Of a stretch of DNA of 64,000 nucleotides, positions 52,578-61,845 are shown piece by piece. Source of the DNA: Actinopolyspora mzabensis (GTDB lineage Bacteria; Actinomycetota; Actinomycetes; Mycobacteriales; Pseudonocardiaceae); NCBI RefSeq assembly GCF_900101095.1, contig NZ_FNFM01000011.1, forward strand, positions 124,001 to 188,000. Reading direction: 5' to 3'. The notes under the pieces were generated by a model. That model was given only the letters and a program-made list of their open reading frames with translations, searched no databases and was not told where the DNA came from. The position numbers were made by a program, and so were the translations under genes. Numbering within the stretch: the first letter of the stretch is position 1; each line of letters opens with the position of its first letter.

Positions 52578-55500
52578 TCACTCCGACTCGGAGCCCGTGC
52601 CTGCTTCGGCGGGAGGTCCGGCCGCTCGTCCGGCCGCACGCCGGGACGAACGTCGTACCGGCCCGGCGGAAACCGCGGTGGAACTCGTGGAGCCCGTGGG
52701 TTCGGAGACGTTGTCCGCCGTCCGCTCCGTGGGGGCCAGCACGACCGGTTGGGCAGCAGTGCCGGTGATACCGGTCGGCCTGCTGGCCTTGCGCCTCCCC
52801 CGCTGAGCCGGTTCGGGTTCGTTCCGAGCGGACTCGTCCGAGGTCGCTCGGTCCGCTGCGGGCTTGCCATCGGCGGCGTTGTCGGCAGCGGCGTCGTCAG
52901 CAGCGGCGGGCTCGGCGGCAGCGCCCTTGGCAGGAGCGCTCTCGGCGGCAGCGGCCCGCTGCGGCACCGGATCCACCGGGGCCTCCGGAGCCGCCGGGGC
53001 CTCCGAGGAATCCGACGAACGCGCGCTTCCGTTGGAACCCGACTTGGCAGGTTGCTCGGCCACGACGTCCTTGGCGGACTCGGCGGTCCGACGCGTCCCC
53101 TGCTCCGCGCTGCCCGAACCGTTCTGACGTCGCTGACGTCGACGAGAGCGGGAGTCGGATCCGGTGTCACCGTCGGTACGGGTGGTCTCGTTCTCGACCG
53201 CCGGGGTCTCCGCACGAGCGGGTTCCGTCACCTCACCGGTGCTCTCCGACTGCTGGCCCGACTTGTTGCGCTGCTTACCGCGGCGGGAGCCACTCGTGGC
53301 CGCGACGTGCTGACTGTGATCGATCGGCTCCGTGGAGACCAGAACACCGCGCCCACGGCAGTGCTCACAGGTACTGCTGTAGGCCTCCAGCAGACCCGTA
53401 CCGACCCGCTTGCGGGTCATCTGCACCAAACCGAGCGAGGTCACCTCGGCGACCTGATGCCGGGTCCGGTCCCTTCCGAGGCACTCGGTCAACCTGCGCA
53501 GCACCAGATCCCGGTTGGCCTCCAGGACCATGTCGATGAAGTCGATGACGATGATGCCACCGATGTCGCGCAACCTGAGCTGACGCACGATCTCCTCGGC
53601 GGCCTCCAAGTTGTTGCGGGTCACCGTCTCCTCGAGGTTGCCGCCGGAACCGGTGAACTTGCCGGTGTTGACGTCGATGACGGTCATCGCCTCGGTGCGG
53701 TCGACCACCAGGTAGCCGCCGGAAGGCAACCAGACCTTGCGGTCGAGGGCCTTGGAGATCTGCTCGTCGATCCGGTACTCGGTGAAGACGTCCTTGGTGC
53801 CCACGTGCTTGCTCAGCCGGGTCAGCAGATCCGGTGCCACGTGCTTGACGTAGGCCTCGATCGTTTCCCATGCCTGGCCGCCCTGCACCGTCAGCGAGGA
53901 GAAGTCCTCGGTGAACAGGTCCCGGACGACCTTGATCAGCAGGTCCGGTTCGGCGTAGAGCAACTGCGGGGCCTGCGCCCCGGCGGACTCGGACTTGTCC
54001 CGGATGTCCTCCCACTGCGCCTGCAGCCGGCGGACGTCCCGGTCCAGTGCCTGCTCGCTGGTTCCTTCCGAGGCGGTGCGGATGATCACACCCGAGTCCT
54101 CGGGGACGATCCGCTTGAGGATGTCCTTGAGACGCTTGCGCTCGTTGTCCGGCAGTTTGCGACTGATGCCGGTGGCACCACCGCCCGGCACGTACACCAG
54201 GAAACGTCCCGGAAGGCTGATCTGGGTGGTCAGCCTGGCGCCCTTGTGCCCCAGCGGATCCTTGGTCACCTGCACCAACACGCTGTCGCCCGTGGAGAGG
54301 GCCTGCTCGATCCGACGGGACTTACCGGCCAGCCCGGCGGATTCCCAGTCGACCTCACCCGCGTAGAGCACCGCGTTACGGCCCCTACCGATGTCGACGA
54401 ACGCGGCCTCCATGCTCGGCAGCACGTTCTGCACACGCCCCAGGTAGACGTTACCGACCAGGGAGTCACTACCCGATGAGGTCACGAAGTTCTCGACCAG
54501 GACGTCGTCCTCCAGGACGGCGACCTGGGTCTGCCCCTCGTTCTCACGCACGACCATCTTGCGGTCGACCGACTCCCGGCGCGCCAGGAACTCGGACTCG
54601 GACAGCACCGGAGCACGTTTGCGGCCGGCTTCCCTGCCGTCCCGGCGCCGCTGCCGCTTGGCCTCCAGTCGGGTGGAGCCCTTGACGGAGCGGACCTCGT
54701 CCTCCGCGTCCTGTCGGGAGTTGTCGGGCGCGGTCTCGCGCACGTGCACGACGGTGTTCGGCGGATCGTCGTCCCGGCTGGTCACGTTCTCGGACTCGCC
54801 CGAGGACTTGCGGCGCCTGCGGCGCCTGCGTTTGCTGCCCGCACCACCACTGCCGGATTCGGCGTCCTCGTCCACCGCATCGGAGCGTTCGGCTTCCCGC
54901 TCGCTCGTCTCGGCCGGTTCCTCCGAACCGGAGCCGCGGGAACCACCACTCCGCTGCCCGTTGGACTTGTTCTCGCCCTCCGCGGACTTGTCCTTCTTGT
55001 CCTTCTTGCTCTTCTTGTCCTTCTTCGAGCCCCGGGAGGGTTTCTCGACGTTGTCCGGCTCGGCCGTGGCCTCGGCTTCCGTGCCGGACTCGGCGGTCGA
55101 GCCCTCGGGCTCGGTGGAGTTCTCGGAGTCGCCCTCACCGCCGCGTCCCCGACCGCGACCGCGCCTGCCCCGGCGCCGCCGACGGCGCGTCGCGACGCTC
55201 TCGGACTGCTCCTCCTCATCAGCCGTCCCACCGGAGTCGGACGAGGAATCCTCGGACTCCTCCTCTGCCTCGGGGGCGGATTTCTCGGATTCCGGCTGCG
55301 CCGGCGAGCTCGTCTCGGACGGGGCCAGGAACATGGCCTGCGGGGCCGCGAAGGCCGGCGCGAGCGCACTGTCGTCCGGAGTGCCGTCGCCGGCGGGGCT
55401 CCCGTCCGAACCGCTGTCCCTGTCCGTACGCACCTCGTCGGAGGCGGTGCCGCTCTTCACTGCCGCATCCTCACCGCTGTCGGTAGCCGCCCCCTGCTCC

Positions 55501-55919
55501 GTCGTCGACGTGTCCGCGGCGGGCGCCGCCTCGGACACGTCCGAGCGCCGGGAACCGGAACCAGCCGCCGAACGGCCGTCCCGGGCCTCCGAGGCCGTGC
55601 CCCGGTCGTCGGTGGCCTGCTGTTCGGACTTCCCCTCCGCCTCGGACTGGATCCGGTCCGGACGCAACGAGCGCACCACGTTGAGCGCGACGTCCCGGGT
55701 GATGTTGGACTGCGCACTGCGCACGGACTCACCGAGCTCACCGAGTGTGGCTATGACCTCGCGACTGGTGGCCCCCAGCATCTTGGCCAGCGCGTGTACC
55801 CGCAGTTTGGCGGGCATCTCGAAAGTCCGGTGAGCGGATTCGCCCTGTGCCCGCTCCTGCTGCTCCGATGTAGCCGAAGGTCCGCTGGAGTTACCAGCGG
55901 ACGTCTCCCTGTTCAACAT
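52578..55919 (-). CDS. rne: ribonuclease E/G with N-terminal IF-2 domain
   Basis: A 1113-residue Rne/Rng-family endoribonuclease. Residues about 37-85 form an IF2_N-type helical domain (KLRVHALAKMLGATSREVIA). A long disordered acidic and basic region follows to about 440. The catalytic core includes the S1 domain (VGNVYLGRVQNVLPSMEAAF), the DNase-I-like domain with the magnesium Asp in VIDVNTGKFTGSGG (about 746), IIVIDFIDM, and the zinc-link cysteines CEHCRGRG (about 853). The C-terminal 230 residues are low-complexity. It processes rRNA and degrades mRNA. ATG at 55919 has AGGAG 4 nt upstream. Confidence 0.93.
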   Translation of the reverse strand: MLNRETSAGNSSGPSATSEQQERAQGESAHRTFEMPAKLRVHALAKMLGATSREVIATLGELGESVRSAQSNITRDVALNVVRSLRPDRIQSEAEGKSEQQATDDRGTASEARDGRSAAGSGSRRSDVSEAAPAADTSTTEQGAATDSGEDAAVKSGTASDEVRTDRDSGSDGSPAGDGTPDDSALAPAFAAPQAMFLAPSETSSPAQPESEKSAPEAEEESEDSSSDSGGTADEEEQSESVATRRRRRRGRRGRGRGRGGEGDSENSTEPEGSTAESGTEAEATAEPDNVEKPSRGSKKDKKSKKDKKDKSAEGENKSNGQRSGGSRGSGSEEPAETSEREAERSDAVDEDAESGSGGAGSKRRRRRRRKSSGESENVTSRDDDPPNTVVHVRETAPDNSRQDAEDEVRSVKGSTRLEAKRQRRRDGREAGRKRAPVLSESEFLARRESVDRKMVVRENEGQTQVAVLEDDVLVENFVTSSGSDSLVGNVYLGRVQNVLPSMEAAFVDIGRGRNAVLYAGEVDWESAGLAGKSRRIEQALSTGDSVLVQVTKDPLGHKGARLTTQISLPGRFLVYVPGGGATGISRKLPDNERKRLKDILKRIVPEDSGVIIRTASEGTSEQALDRDVRRLQAQWEDIRDKSESAGAQAPQLLYAEPDLLIKVVRDLFTEDFSSLTVQGGQAWETIEAYVKHVAPDLLTRLSKHVGTKDVFTEYRIDEQISKALDRKVWLPSGGYLVVDRTEAMTVIDVNTGKFTGSGGNLEETVTRNNLEAAEEIVRQLRLRDIGGIIVIDFIDMVLEANRDLVLRRLTECLGRDRTRHQVAEVTSLGLVQMTRKRVGTGLLEAYSSTCEHCRGRGVLVSTEPIDHSQHVAATSGSRRGKQRNKSGQQSESTGEVTEPARAETPAVENETTRTDGDTGSDSRSRRRQRRQNGSGSAEQGTRRTAESAKDVVAEQPAKSGSNGSARSSDSSEAPAAPEAPVDPVPQRAAAAESAPAKGAAAEPAAADDAAADNAADGKPAADRATSDESARNEPEPAQRGRRKASRPTGITGTAAQPVVLAPTERTADNVSEPTGSTSSTAVSAGPVRRSSRRAAGRAAGPPAEAGTGSESE

Positions 55920-56087
55920 TCAGCTCCTTCGCCCCCGGGCGCGTCCGACGCGGACGCGGCCGCACGAGGGTCTGCATACGTTCGCTGCCCTCCGCCACTG
56001 GTGGCGGCAATTCTGTTCGTTCCCCCTGCTTCCCTGGTCCGAACCCAGGAACCGCACGGTGGGTCGACGGCGCCCCCGCCGAATCCG

Positions 56088-56294
56088 TCACCCTAGGGTG
56101 AGATCCACCTGTCGAGATCCGGCCGCCGCCCTGTCCGCGGACAGCGGATCGGCGATCGCGCCTCCTCCGTCGAGCCGACCCTGCGCCAACCGTGTGGCTC
56201 GCGCAACCCCCGGCACGGGCGAGTCGGCGACGACGCGAAGGGCGTCGAGTACGTCGTCGGGTCGCACGACCGGACTAACGTGCCGTACGACCAT
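56088..56294 (-). CDS. small hypothetical protein, probably leaderless
   Basis: A 68-residue frame from ATG 56294: MVVRHVSPVVRPDDVLDALR, then VVADSPVPGVARATRLAQGR and a Gly/Asp-rich C-terminus. A strong -10-like GATAAT (56299-56304, minus strand) ends 4 nt before the ATG, so transcription would start at the ATG, as in leaderless actinobacterial messages. No ribosome binding site is present, consistent with that. It lies 168 bp upstream of rne on the same strand. No family recognised. Confidence 0.48.
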   Translation of the reverse strand: MVVRHVSPVVRPDDVLDALRVVADSPVPGVARATRLAQGRLDGGGAIADPLSADRAAAGSRQVDLTLG

Positions 56295-57040
56295 TACGAT
56301 TATCCCATATTGTCTCGCACGATCCGGGCAATCGTCCGTCTGTGGGGCGTCCACCGAAAAACGGTCACGCACCGCGTTCAGCCGGACACCCCGCCCGGAA
56401 AAGCCGCGGCTCGGTAGACCACCACCGTGCCACGGGTTTCACAACACGTCGCCCTTCGTAGCGGCATCCTCCCGGCACCGCCCGGCTACCCGCTGCGACC
56501 GCAGGAAAACGGGCAACGGGAGTGGATCGGCTGCGTACCGACCGACCCGGGGAGCCGCGTAACGCGTGCTCGAAAGTACGCGCCGGATCACGGCGCGAGA
56601 CGAACCGTGACTGATCACGTCCGAAGACCCGGTCAAAAGCTCTCCGCGCCGGCACGGCCGCGGCCTGGTAGTGGCTCAGCGTTTCCTCCGTAATCCGATC
56701 GAAGGTCCGCCCCACCGAAACCGCTCGGGAGGCACCCCGCACCCTACAGTTTAGGCCGGATGCACACGGCCGCTCCGAAAGGAGCGTCTCGGACCGCGAG
56801 GACACGGCGAACCCCGAGGGCTCCGCCAACCGACGGCTCCACCGGGCCCGACTGATGCGCCGGAAGTACGGCGCGCCGGTCGAACCGCGCATCGGGGGCC
56901 CACGGCCGCATCGGCGCGGCACGCAGGAGACCACCACCGCAGCCGAGGTTCCCCTTCCCGAACGAGCGCGCCCCCGGGCGGGTGATCACAGCCCCGAGCG
57001 GGGCCCGCGCCCCGTACCGCGGCCCACTCGGACCATCCGA
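56295..57040. other. gene-free stretch upstream of rne region
   Basis: About 750 bp with no gene supported. Open frames on both strands are Arg/Pro-rich shadows without binding sites. TAGGGT near 56742 (minus strand) is a possible -10. It may hold distal promoters for rne. Confidence 0.45.
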
Positions 57041-57577
57041 TCAGAGGTCGCGGGTCAACCAGACCTCGTCCCTCGATTCGCCTTCCCCTACGAGCAACGA
57101 CCCGGGCCAGCGGCCACGTTCGACCCAGCCCCGCTCGGTGTAGAAGCTCTCCGAGTCGGGGGCCGAACGCATCCGCAGCTGCAACCGGTTGAGCCCCAGC
57201 GCACGGGCGTGCGACTCGACGGCGTCCAGCAGCTGTGCACCGATGCCACGTTCGACCACCTGCGGATCGACCAGCAGCCACTCCAGCTCGGCCCGGTGCT
57301 GCTCCACCGGGAGTTCTCCCGGACGCAGCACCACCGCACCGGCGAGGGTGTGTTGCTTGCCCGCCGTGAGCACGTGGCGACGTTTCGGCCTGGTGGAAGC
57401 GTCGTCGACGATCGCCTGCGCGGTGGTGGTCAGCGTCTCCAACTCGGCATCCGCGGTGAACCCGGTGGCACCACCTGCCACGGTGACCCGCCCCAGCAGG
57501 TCGGCCAGCGCCTGCGCGAGCTCGGGATGCGGCTGGTCCACCCGGTGGGGGCCGCTGATGAATTCCGGGTCGGTCAT
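57041..57577 (-). CDS. GNAT family N-acetyltransferase
   Basis: A 178-residue GNAT-fold protein. The acetyl-CoA-binding segment [20 protein letters not shown] (Q/R-x-x-G-x-G/A type) is at about residues 108-127, followed by the strand [11 protein letters not shown] and the [12 protein letters not shown] loop. ATG at 57577 overlaps the ndk stop by ATGA; the open frame extends 7 codons further upstream. Substrate unknown. Cotranscription with ndk is likely. Confidence 0.85.
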   Translation of the reverse strand: MTDPEFISGPHRVDQPHPELAQALADLLGRVTVAGGATGFTADAELETLTTTAQAIVDDASTRPKRRHVLTAGKQHTLAGAVVLRPGELPVEQHRAELEWLLVDPQVVERGIGAQLLDAVESHARALGLNRLQLRMRSAPDSESFYTERGWVERGRWPGSLLVGEGESRDEVWLTRDL

Positions 57578-57990
57578 GCCGACAGATCCGGGAACCACAG
57601 CTTGAGCTCACGCTCGGCGGACTCGGCGGAGTCGGAACCGTGCACCAGGTTGTACTGCACTTCCAGCCCGTAGTCGCCGCGCAGCGTCCCCGCCTCGGCC
57701 TTCTCCACCGGGTCGGTGCCGCCCGCGAGCTGCCGGAAAGCGGCTACGGCCTTGGGGCCCTCCACCACGGCGGCCACCACCGGGCCCGACATGATGAACT
57801 CCAGCAACGAACCGAAGAAGGGCTTGCCGTCGTGCTCGGCGTAGTGCTGCTCGGCGAGTTGGCGGTCGACCTGGCGCATTTCGAGCGCGACCAGCTTGAG
57901 ACCCTTGCGCTCGATCCGGCTGATCACCTCACCGACCAGACCTCGCTCGACGCCATCGGGTTTGACGAGGACGAGAGTGCGCTCGCTCAA
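57574..57990 (-). CDS. ndk: nucleoside diphosphate kinase
   Basis: A 138-residue Ndk: [20 protein letters not shown] at the start, [20 protein letters not shown] in the middle, and the active-site histidine in [15 protein letters not shown]. It equilibrates nucleoside triphosphate pools. TTG at 57990 is the start because AAGGAG lies 9 nt upstream and the protein then has the standard length; the longer frame adds an unconserved 16 residues. It overlaps the GNAT gene by 4 nt. Confidence 0.95.
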   Translation of the reverse strand: MSERTLVLVKPDGVERGLVGEVISRIERKGLKLVALEMRQVDRQLAEQHYAEHDGKPFFGSLLEFIMSGPVVAAVVEGPKAVAAFRQLAGGTDPVEKAEAGTLRGDYGLEVQYNLVHGSDSAESAERELKLWFPDLSA

Positions 57991-58198
57991 CGGGTGTTCT
58001 CCTTGGTTTGCTGGGGCCGTCACGGGCCCGGTCGACAACGGTCGATGCTTACGTTGTCAAGGGTATTCGCAACCGGTGCGATACCGGTGGGGTGGGTAGC
58101 TACCCGATGTCAAGTCTGGTCCGCGCTTCGTCGGCGCGATAGCTTCTGGGCGAGCATACCGACTGGCTGGTCTGTCGCCGAGTGATGAGGAGCCCCGC

Positions 58199-59296
58199 AT
58201 GCGCGCCGCCGTACACACCGCAGTGAACGAGCCGCTGCGGATCGAGGAGATCGAAGCCGAGCGTCCCGCCGACGGCGAGGTGGCCATCGACGTGACTTCC
58301 TGCGGTGCGTGCCACTCGGACCTGCACGTGCTGAAGGGCGAGTTGCCGTTTCCCACCCCCGCGGTGCTCGGGCACGAGGTCGCCGGGGTGGTCAGCGAAC
58401 TAGGGAGTTCGGTCAGCGGTCTGGAGGTCGGTGACCGCGTGGTCACCAGCTTCATCATGCCGTGCGGCAGATGCGCGCAGTGCGCGGCGGGCAACGAGGA
58501 GATCTGCCTGGAGTTCTTCGCCTACAACCGAGCCAAGGGCCAGCTCTACGACGGGCGGACGAGGCTCTCGCGCGACGGCGAACCGGTGTGGATGTACTCG
58601 ATGGGTGGGCTGGCCCAACGCGCGGTAACCCCCGCCACCTCGGTGTACCGGGTGCCGGAGGGGGTGGAACTCGCCGACGTGGCGGCTGTCGGTTGTTCGA
58701 CCATGACCGCCTACGGGGCGCTGCGGCACGCCGCCGACGTGCGGGTGGGCGACACGGTGGCCGTGGTCGCGGCCGGCGGCGTGGGCTCGGCGCTGATCCA
58801 GCTGGCGCGGGTCTTCGGGGCCGCCGAGATCATCGCGGTGGACGTCGCGGCGGAGAAGCTGGCGGCGGCTCAGGAGCTCGGCGCCACCAGCACGGTCAAC
58901 TCGAGCGAGACGGACCCGGCGACGGCGGTGCGCGAAATCACCGGTGGACGCGGTGTGGACGTCGCCTTCGAGGCGCTGGGCTCGTCACGGACCTTCGAGG
59001 TGGCGCGGGACTCGGTGGTCGAGGGCGGTCAGGTCGTCGTGGTGGGCATCGCGCCGCCAGGCGACACCGGGGAACTGAACCTGGGCACCATCGCCAGGCG
59101 CAAGCTGCAGGTCAAAGGCTCCTACGGCGCCAAACCGCGCAGGGACATGCCGGTGCTGCTGGATCTGGTGGCCCGTGGGCTGCTACGGCCGCAGGACGCG
59201 ATCAGCAAGCACTACCCGCTGGAGGAGGCGGCCGAGGCGTTCGCCGCGCTGGATCGGGGCGAGATCCGCGGGAGGGCCGTGATCGACGTGGCGTGA
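58199..59296 (+). CDS. zinc-dependent alcohol dehydrogenase (MDR family)
   Basis: A 365-residue medium-chain dehydrogenase. The catalytic zinc site is CGACHSDLHV (about residues 35-44) plus GHEVAGVV; the structural zinc cysteines are in PCGRCAQCAAGNEEIC (about 88-103), and the Rossmann motif is VVAAGGVGSALIQLA. It oxidises an alcohol or reduces an aldehyde with NAD(P). GAGGAG precedes the ATG. Just upstream GGGTAGCTACCC (58094-58105) resembles the tip of the structured repeat; downstream lies copy F of that repeat, 38 nt after the stop. Confidence 0.9.
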   Translation: MRAAVHTAVNEPLRIEEIEAERPADGEVAIDVTSCGACHSDLHVLKGELPFPTPAVLGHEVAGVVSELGSSVSGLEVGDRVVTSFIMPCGRCAQCAAGNEEICLEFFAYNRAKGQLYDGRTRLSRDGEPVWMYSMGGLAQRAVTPATSVYRVPEGVELADVAAVGCSTMTAYGALRHAADVRVGDTVAVVAAGGVGSALIQLARVFGAAEIIAVDVAAEKLAAAQELGATSTVNSSETDPATAVREITGGRGVDVAFEALGSSRTFEVARDSVVEGGQVVVVGIAPPGDTGELNLGTIARRKLQVKGSYGAKPRRDMPVLLDLVARGLLRPQDAISKHYPLEEAAEAFAALDRGEIRGRAVIDVA

Positions 59297-59334
59297 TCGG
59301 AGCTTCTGGTTTCCGGCCTGTCAAGGTGATTGAA

Positions 59335-59458
59335 GTGGCGGAACCTCTCGCACGGCTCTCGCTCCGGCGAGGCCCGACATCGAGTAGCCCACCTACGCCA
59401 CGTCGGGCCTTCCTCACGAGAGCCGCACGCGAGAACCCGCGGCGGTGCCGACTGCGTG
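59335..59458 (+). repeat. structured intergenic repeat, copy F
   Basis: Element in plus-strand transcript orientation: starts GTGGCGGAACCTCTCGCACG, outer arms CGGCTCTCG / CGAGAGCCG, inner arms AGGCCCGAC / GTCGGGCCT, apex GTAG/CTAC. Begins 38 nt after the alcohol dehydrogenase stop, between convergent genes. The remaining spacer to 59608 has no gene. Confidence 0.85.
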
Positions 59459-59608
59459 AGTGGTCGGAGTTCGGCGTGCGTAGTGGGAGTTCGACTTCGG
59501 GAACGCCGGAGAAAACCAGCGGGAGGATTCCGCCACCGAGCCCCTGTCCCACCAATGAGGAGAATTCCGTTTCACAGCCGGAGACGAAGACCTTCACATC
59601 GCGGGCGA

Positions 59609-59851
59609 TCACTCTTCGTCCATCACATCCCGCAACGAAGCATTGTCCGAAATATCCACATCTGGCTTGTAGCCGCCCAGGTCAACGGTCGCGAGCGTGA
59701 ACGGCTCGGGTTGCCTCCGCATGCTGCTCAACCGCCCCCGCGGACTTTCCCCCACGAAGTCGCTCACCGTCCGATGGGCCTGCGAAGCCTGCTGCTTGAC
59801 TTCGTCCAGTAATCCCTGATCGAGAGTGATGGTCGTTCTCGCGGTGGCCAT
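59609..59851 (-). CDS. VapB-like antitoxin, apparently orphan
   Basis: An 80-residue protein. An N-terminal ribbon-helix-helix (MATARTTITLDQGLLDEVKQ, ASQAHRTVSDFVGE) is followed by the toxin-binding-type C-terminus NASLRDVMDEE, as in VapB antitoxins that end in a D-L-M-D-E-like segment. ATG at 59851 gives the typical start; the frame continues upstream without support. A vapC toxin should follow directly, but the next open frame (from GTG 59612) has no PIN-domain residues and runs into the structured repeat, so the toxin seems lost. Confidence 0.72.
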   Translation of the reverse strand: MATARTTITLDQGLLDEVKQQASQAHRTVSDFVGESPRGRLSSMRRQPEPFTLATVDLGGYKPDVDISDNASLRDVMDEE

Positions 59852-59956
59852 GTATCCGAGCATGGCCGCCATGCACACTGATGCGCATCGCTCGAACGAG
59901 CGGGATTCGAGGAAGGCCGTCGGACGAATCACTGGGCGGCGCGACCGCGAGCGGCC

Positions 59957-60421
59957 TCACCGGGAGGGCGGATGGCCGGGCGGGTGGCCGAGCTGGTCGG
60001 CCAGCCTTCCCTCCCGCATCCGCTTGGCCACGTCGTTGCGCACGTAGAGGATGTAGCCCCAGATTGCCGCGAAGATCACTCCCATGATTCCCACCGCCGG
60101 GTGCACGAAGTAGCAGCCGATCAGGCACAGCTGCAGCGCCAGCGCCACGCCGAGCCCCCACCGGCGGCCCTGCACCCCGCTCGCCGCCAGCAGCAGCACG
60201 GTCAGTACCGCGACCACCACGAACCCTGCACTGCTCACTCCCGCCCCGAGCTGCCAGATCACCGGCAGCGCCAGGCCGAACACGATGAACTCCAGAACGA
60301 GCGTGCCCGCCATGATGCCGCGCAGCCCCTTCCAGGGATCGCGCACCTCGGGCGGCGCCTCGGGAAGTCCCGAACCGCGCCGCCCGGTGTCCTCACCATG
60401 GGAATCGCGCTGGTCGCTCAC
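59957..60421 (-). CDS. DUF4233 domain-containing membrane protein
   Basis: A 154-residue protein with four hydrophobic helices (GTLVLEFIVFGLALPVIWQL, AGFVVVAVLTVLLLAASGV, WGLGVALALQLCLIGCYF, AVGIMGVIFAAIWGYILYVR) and the DUF4233 opening DPWKGLRGIMAGTLVLE. GTG at 60421 overlaps the folC stop by GTGA. DUF4233 genes regularly follow folC in actinobacteria; function unknown. Confidence 0.88.
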   Translation of the reverse strand: MSDQRDSHGEDTGRRGSGLPEAPPEVRDPWKGLRGIMAGTLVLEFIVFGLALPVIWQLGAGVSSAGFVVVAVLTVLLLAASGVQGRRWGLGVALALQLCLIGCYFVHPAVGIMGVIFAAIWGYILYVRNDVAKRMREGRLADQLGHPPGHPPSR

Positions 60422-61845
60422 GTGGGCTCCTTGCCGAACAGGGCGCGGGCCTCGCCCGCGGTGACCACCGAACCGGTGATCACGATTCCCGCCCCCGAGA
60501 TGGACTCGCTCGGATCGGTGGTGTGCTCGGCGAGGCTGATCGCCGAGGCGACCGCGTCGTCCAGCCTCGGCTCGGTGTGCACCCGGTCCCTGCCGAAGAG
60601 TTCCTCGGCCAACGCCGCGAGATCGTCCGGGTCCATGGACCGCGGCGCGGAGTTGCGGGTGACGACGAGCTCCTCGACCACCGGTTCCAGTTCCGCCAGG
60701 ATACCCCTGGCGTCCTTGTCGGCCATGACACCGACCACGCCGATCAGCCGACGGAACGAGAACTCGGAGCTGACGGCGTCGGCCAGCGCGCGTGCGCCGT
60801 GGGGATTGTGCGCGGCGTCGACCAGTACGCTGGGGGCCGAGCGCACCCGCTCCAGCCTGCCGGGGGTGATCACCTCGGCGAAGGCGTCCCTGACCTGCTC
60901 GATGTCGAGCTGACGCTCCGAACCGGCACCGAAGAACGCCTCCACGGCCGCCAGCGCGAGCGCCGCGTTGTGCGCCTGGTGCTCCCCGTGCACGGGCAGG
61001 AACACGTCCTCGTAGACACCGCCCAGGCCCTGCAGCCGCAGCATCTGGCCGCCGACGGCCACGGAGCGCTCCAGCACGCCGAACTCGTGGCCGGCGCGGG
61101 CCACGGTGGCGTCGACCTCGGCCACCCGCCGCAGGATCGGCTCCTGCGCCTCGGGGGTCTGCGAGGCCAGCACCACCACCGAGCCCTCCTTGATGATGCC
61201 CGCCTTCTCCTCGGCGATGCCCGCGACGTCGTTGCCGAGGTACTCGGCGTGGTCCAGCGAGATCGGGCACAGCACCGCGACCTGGGCGTCGGCCACGTTG
61301 GTGGCGTCCCAGCCGCCCCCCAGGCCGACCTCCAGCACGGCCGCCTCCACCGGGGCCTCGGCGAAGGCGGCGAAGGCCATGCCGGTCAGCACCTCGAACT
61401 TGCTCATCGGGACCTCACTGTTGGAGTCCACGATGGACACGTACGGCGCGATGTCGCGGTAGGCCTCGACGTAGCCCGCCGGGCTGATCGGGGCGCCGTC
61501 GATGCTGATGCGCTCGGTGACCAGCTGCAGGTGCGGGCTGCTGTAGCGGCCGACCCGCAGGCCGATGCGGCTCAGCAGCGCGTCGACCATGCGGGCGGTG
61601 GAGGACTTGCCGTTGGTCCCCCCTACGTGCACGACCGGGTAACCACGCTGCGGCTCGGCGAGCAGATCGGTCAGCGCCCTGATCCGGTCCAGCGTGGGCT
61701 CGATCTTGGTTTCGGGCCAGCGCTCGTTGAGCTCGGACTCGACGACCCGCAGCTCCTGCAGGTTGCCGGGCTCGGAGTCGGCCACCAATTCACTCTCCCT
61801 CCAGGTGCGGTCGTCTCGCTCGACGGCCGCACCGGACACGGTCAC
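60418..61845 (-). CDS. folC: folylpolyglutamate synthase / dihydrofolate synthase
   Basis: A 475-residue Mur-ligase-fold enzyme. The ATP-binding P-loop is [19 protein letters not shown] at about residues 75-93, [11 protein letters not shown] follows, and C-terminal [16 protein letters not shown]. It adds glutamate to folates. GTG at 61845 overlaps the valS stop by GTGA, so translation is coupled along valS, folC and DUF4233. Confidence 0.94.
   Translation of the reverse strand: MTVSGAAVERDDRTWRESELVADSEPGNLQELRVVESELNERWPETKIEPTLDRIRALTDLLAEPQRGYPVVHVGGTNGKSSTARMVDALLSRIGLRVGRYSSPHLQLVTERISIDGAPISPAGYVEAYRDIAPYVSIVDSNSEVPMSKFEVLTGMAFAAFAEAPVEAAVLEVGLGGGWDATNVADAQVAVLCPISLDHAEYLGNDVAGIAEEKAGIIKEGSVVVLASQTPEAQEPILRRVAEVDATVARAGHEFGVLERSVAVGGQMLRLQGLGGVYEDVFLPVHGEHQAHNAALALAAVEAFFGAGSERQLDIEQVRDAFAEVITPGRLERVRSAPSVLVDAAHNPHGARALADAVSSEFSFRRLIGVVGVMADKDARGILAELEPVVEELVVTRNSAPRSMDPDDLAALAEELFGRDRVHTEPRLDDAVASAISLAEHTTDPSESISGAGIVITGSVVTAGEARALFGKEPT

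Noticed and set aside
59202-59612. Possible vapC coupled to the VapB-like gene (GTG 59612)
   Set aside because: Starts with a GTGA overlap but lacks the acidic PIN-domain residues and runs through the structured repeat and the end of the alcohol dehydrogenase.
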